Positions 30,383 to 31,382 of a stretch of 31,382 bases of DNA are shown in pieces. The first letter of the stretch is position 1, and the number at the start of each line of letters is the position of its first letter. This DNA comes from an uncultured Eubacteriales bacterium (GTDB taxonomy: Bacteria; Bacillota; Clostridia; Peptostreptococcales; Anaerovoracaceae): assembly GCA_905206455.1 (NCBI GenBank), contig CAJLHL010000015.1, positions 1 to 31,382 on the forward strand, given 5' to 3'. A program made the translations under genes and the position numbers. Below the pieces are notes generated by a model. That model was given only the letters and a program-made list of their open reading frames with translations. It was not told the DNA's origin and searched no databases.

Positions 30383-31382
30383 TCCGTTTTGCAGGCTATT
30401 CAGCAAGGACGCGGGGAGTATCCCCACAAGATCATAGGAAATGTCTATCTGCTGTTCCCGATAACCCTTTGACTTATCCGGTGCGTGAACATACACCGCC
30501 TTTACCATGTCATTTAAGATAGCGGGCGTTAGTTCGTCCAAGTCGAGATGCTTTCGTACCTTGCCGATAAACCTGTTGATGTTTTCTGCCTGTTCTTCCT
30601 GCCGGTTAATCTCTTCATTCAATCGCAACAGCTTTTCCCTCAGTTCTTTCTGCTCCTGTTCGTAATCATCCGAGAGCATTTGAAATCTGCTGTCAGATAA
30701 TTTTCCATTGGCGTTGTCCTCGTAAATACGCTTGAATAATCGGTCAAGTTCTTCTATCCGTCGTTCCGCTTGCGTCAGTTGCCGCCGCTTTGCCGCAAGT
30801 TCTTTTTTCGCTTCGGCTTTCTGCTTCGCGCCCATAGCTTTGCGGAATTGTTCCTCGTGGTTCGCAACGCAGGCAACCGTCATTCTCATGTGGGCGAGTA
30901 CGCCCTGTTCCAAGACAACGGCGCGGATAAAATGCGTCGGGCAAACCTCTTTCCCTTTGAGCCTTGAAGTGGAGCAGACAAAGTGGTCTTGCCTTGCTTC
31001 AAAGTTCTTGCTTGTGCAGTAATACAGCTTTTCGCCGCAATCGGCACAGCGCGCAATGCCGGAAAACATATTGGTTTTTCCTGTCCTCGTCGGGCGTCGT
31101 TTGTTCTTCCGTAATTCCTGCACTCGTTGCCATGTATCAACGTCAATGATTGCTTCATGAGTATTTTCAAACACAAGCCATTTTTCTTCGGGATTGTAGC
31201 AAGTCTTTTTGCTCTTGTAGGACTGCTTGTAGGTCTTGAAGTTCACCGTATGCCCCTGGTATTCCGGACGTTCCAAAATGTCGGCTATGGTATCGCCCGT
31301 CCAGCTAAAGGGATTGTCCGGCGGCGCGTTCCTCGTTGCCCTGCCTGTCTGCTGAAAATGGATTGTCGGCGTTATGACTTTA
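30371..31382 (-). CDS. Large serine recombinase, C-terminal part (5' end outside window)
   Basis: The reading frame is open to the window edge, giving 337 residues without the N-terminal catalytic resolvase domain. It starts inside the Recombinase domain (TPTIHFQQTGRATRNAPPDN, then the ADILERPEYQGHTVNFKT stretch). A zinc ribbon follows (CADCGEKLYYC, then FVCSTSRLKGKEVCPTH), then a long coiled coil (from about the AKQKAEAKKELAAKRRQ stretch to QEEQAENIN), then a DUF4368-like tail with KAVYVHAPDKSKGYREQQID. These are the parts of TnpX/TndX-type integrases that excise and insert conjugative or mobilisable elements at GC/GA-type core sites. An apparent start at 31276 (TTG) is internal and rejected. 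Codon choice looks somewhat different from the housekeeping genes, in line with transfer. Confidence 0.9.
   Translation of the reverse strand, partial: KVITPTIHFQQTGRATRNAPPDNPFSWTGDTIADILERPEYQGHTVNFKTYKQSYKSKKTCYNPEEKWLVFENTHEAIIDVDTWQRVQELRKNKRRPTRTGKTNMFSGIARCADCGEKLYYCTSKNFEARQDHFVCSTSRLKGKEVCPTHFIRAVVLEQGVLAHMRMTVACVANHEEQFRKAMGAKQKAEAKKELAAKRRQLTQAERRIEELDRLFKRIYEDNANGKLSDSRFQMLSDDYEQEQKELREKLLRLNEEINRQEEQAENINRFIGKVRKHLDLDELTPAILNDMVKAVYVHAPDKSKGYREQQIDISYDLVGILPASLLNSLQNGETA

Larger units (their letters stand above)
30284..31382. mobile_element. Edge of an integrated mobile element carrying a large serine recombinase
   Basis: The recombinase gene runs off the right edge, so the element extends beyond the window. 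In Tn4451-like and similar elements the large serine recombinase gene lies close to one end, so the left end is probably between the decayed gene (ending 30283) and the recombinase stop (30371). I could not identify the crossover dinucleotide or a target duplication. Confidence 0.45.

Noticed and set aside
1..31382. tRNA, rRNA or CRISPR array
   Set aside because: I saw no cloverleaf with a TTCRA arm, no rRNA sequence and no evenly spaced direct repeats in the intergenic regions.

Overview
The window looks like a chromosomal segment of an anaerobic Clostridia-class Bacillota, roughly half G+C. The support is strong AGGAGG-type ribosome binding sites, a CwlD-type amidase, YitT, a FeoAB iron uptake pair, a cytoplasmic formate dehydrogenase with its molybdenum cofactor genes, and a TnpX-like large serine recombinase. 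A family close to Anaerovoracaceae or Peptostreptococcales is my guess from general impression only; no ribosomal RNA is present to settle it.

Layout. Positions 1-1043 hold a minus-strand unit: an iron-sulfur/flavin reductase-like gene followed by a 38-residue membrane protein gene, ended by a very long hairpin. Positions 1389-3879 hold feoA-feoB behind a Fur-like palindrome and ended by a terminator. Then come cwlD (4045-4926), an intergenic cluster of DnaA boxes (4968-5182), an orphan acetolactate synthase small subunit (5361-5831), and an unknown 445-residue protein on the minus strand. Positions 7585-18240 are a housekeeping run: lysC, secA, prfB, tex and an EF-G-like gene. A convergent yitT gene follows. 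Positions 19722-28983 are a formate/molybdenum island: moeA, mobB, focA, mobA, a NuoF/GltD-like fusion, the formate dehydrogenase catalytic subunit, and fdhD. A thioesterase gene, a decayed gene and the 3' part of a large serine recombinase close the window.

How the genes work together. MoeA inserts molybdenum (or tungsten) into molybdopterin, MobA and MobB support guanylation to bis-MGD, and FdhD normally sulfurates the cofactor. The catalytic subunit has Cys where many relatives have selenocysteine. The GltD-like partner carries FAD and NAD(P)H sites plus extra Fe-S motifs, so the pair probably couples formate/CO2 to NAD(P)(H), while FocA moves formate across the membrane.

Most notable observations. 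(1) prfB, encoding release factor 2, has the usual programmed +1 frameshift but also an in-frame TAG at codon 191, where relatives have Tyr or Trp; ten genes here end in TGA and so need RF2. (2) A dense DnaA-box cluster sits with no dnaA nearby. (3) The EF-G-like GTPase has lost the Asn of its guanine-specificity motif. (4) FdhD lacks the CxxC sulfur-relay motif. (5) Several minus-strand genes end inside bidirectional terminators.
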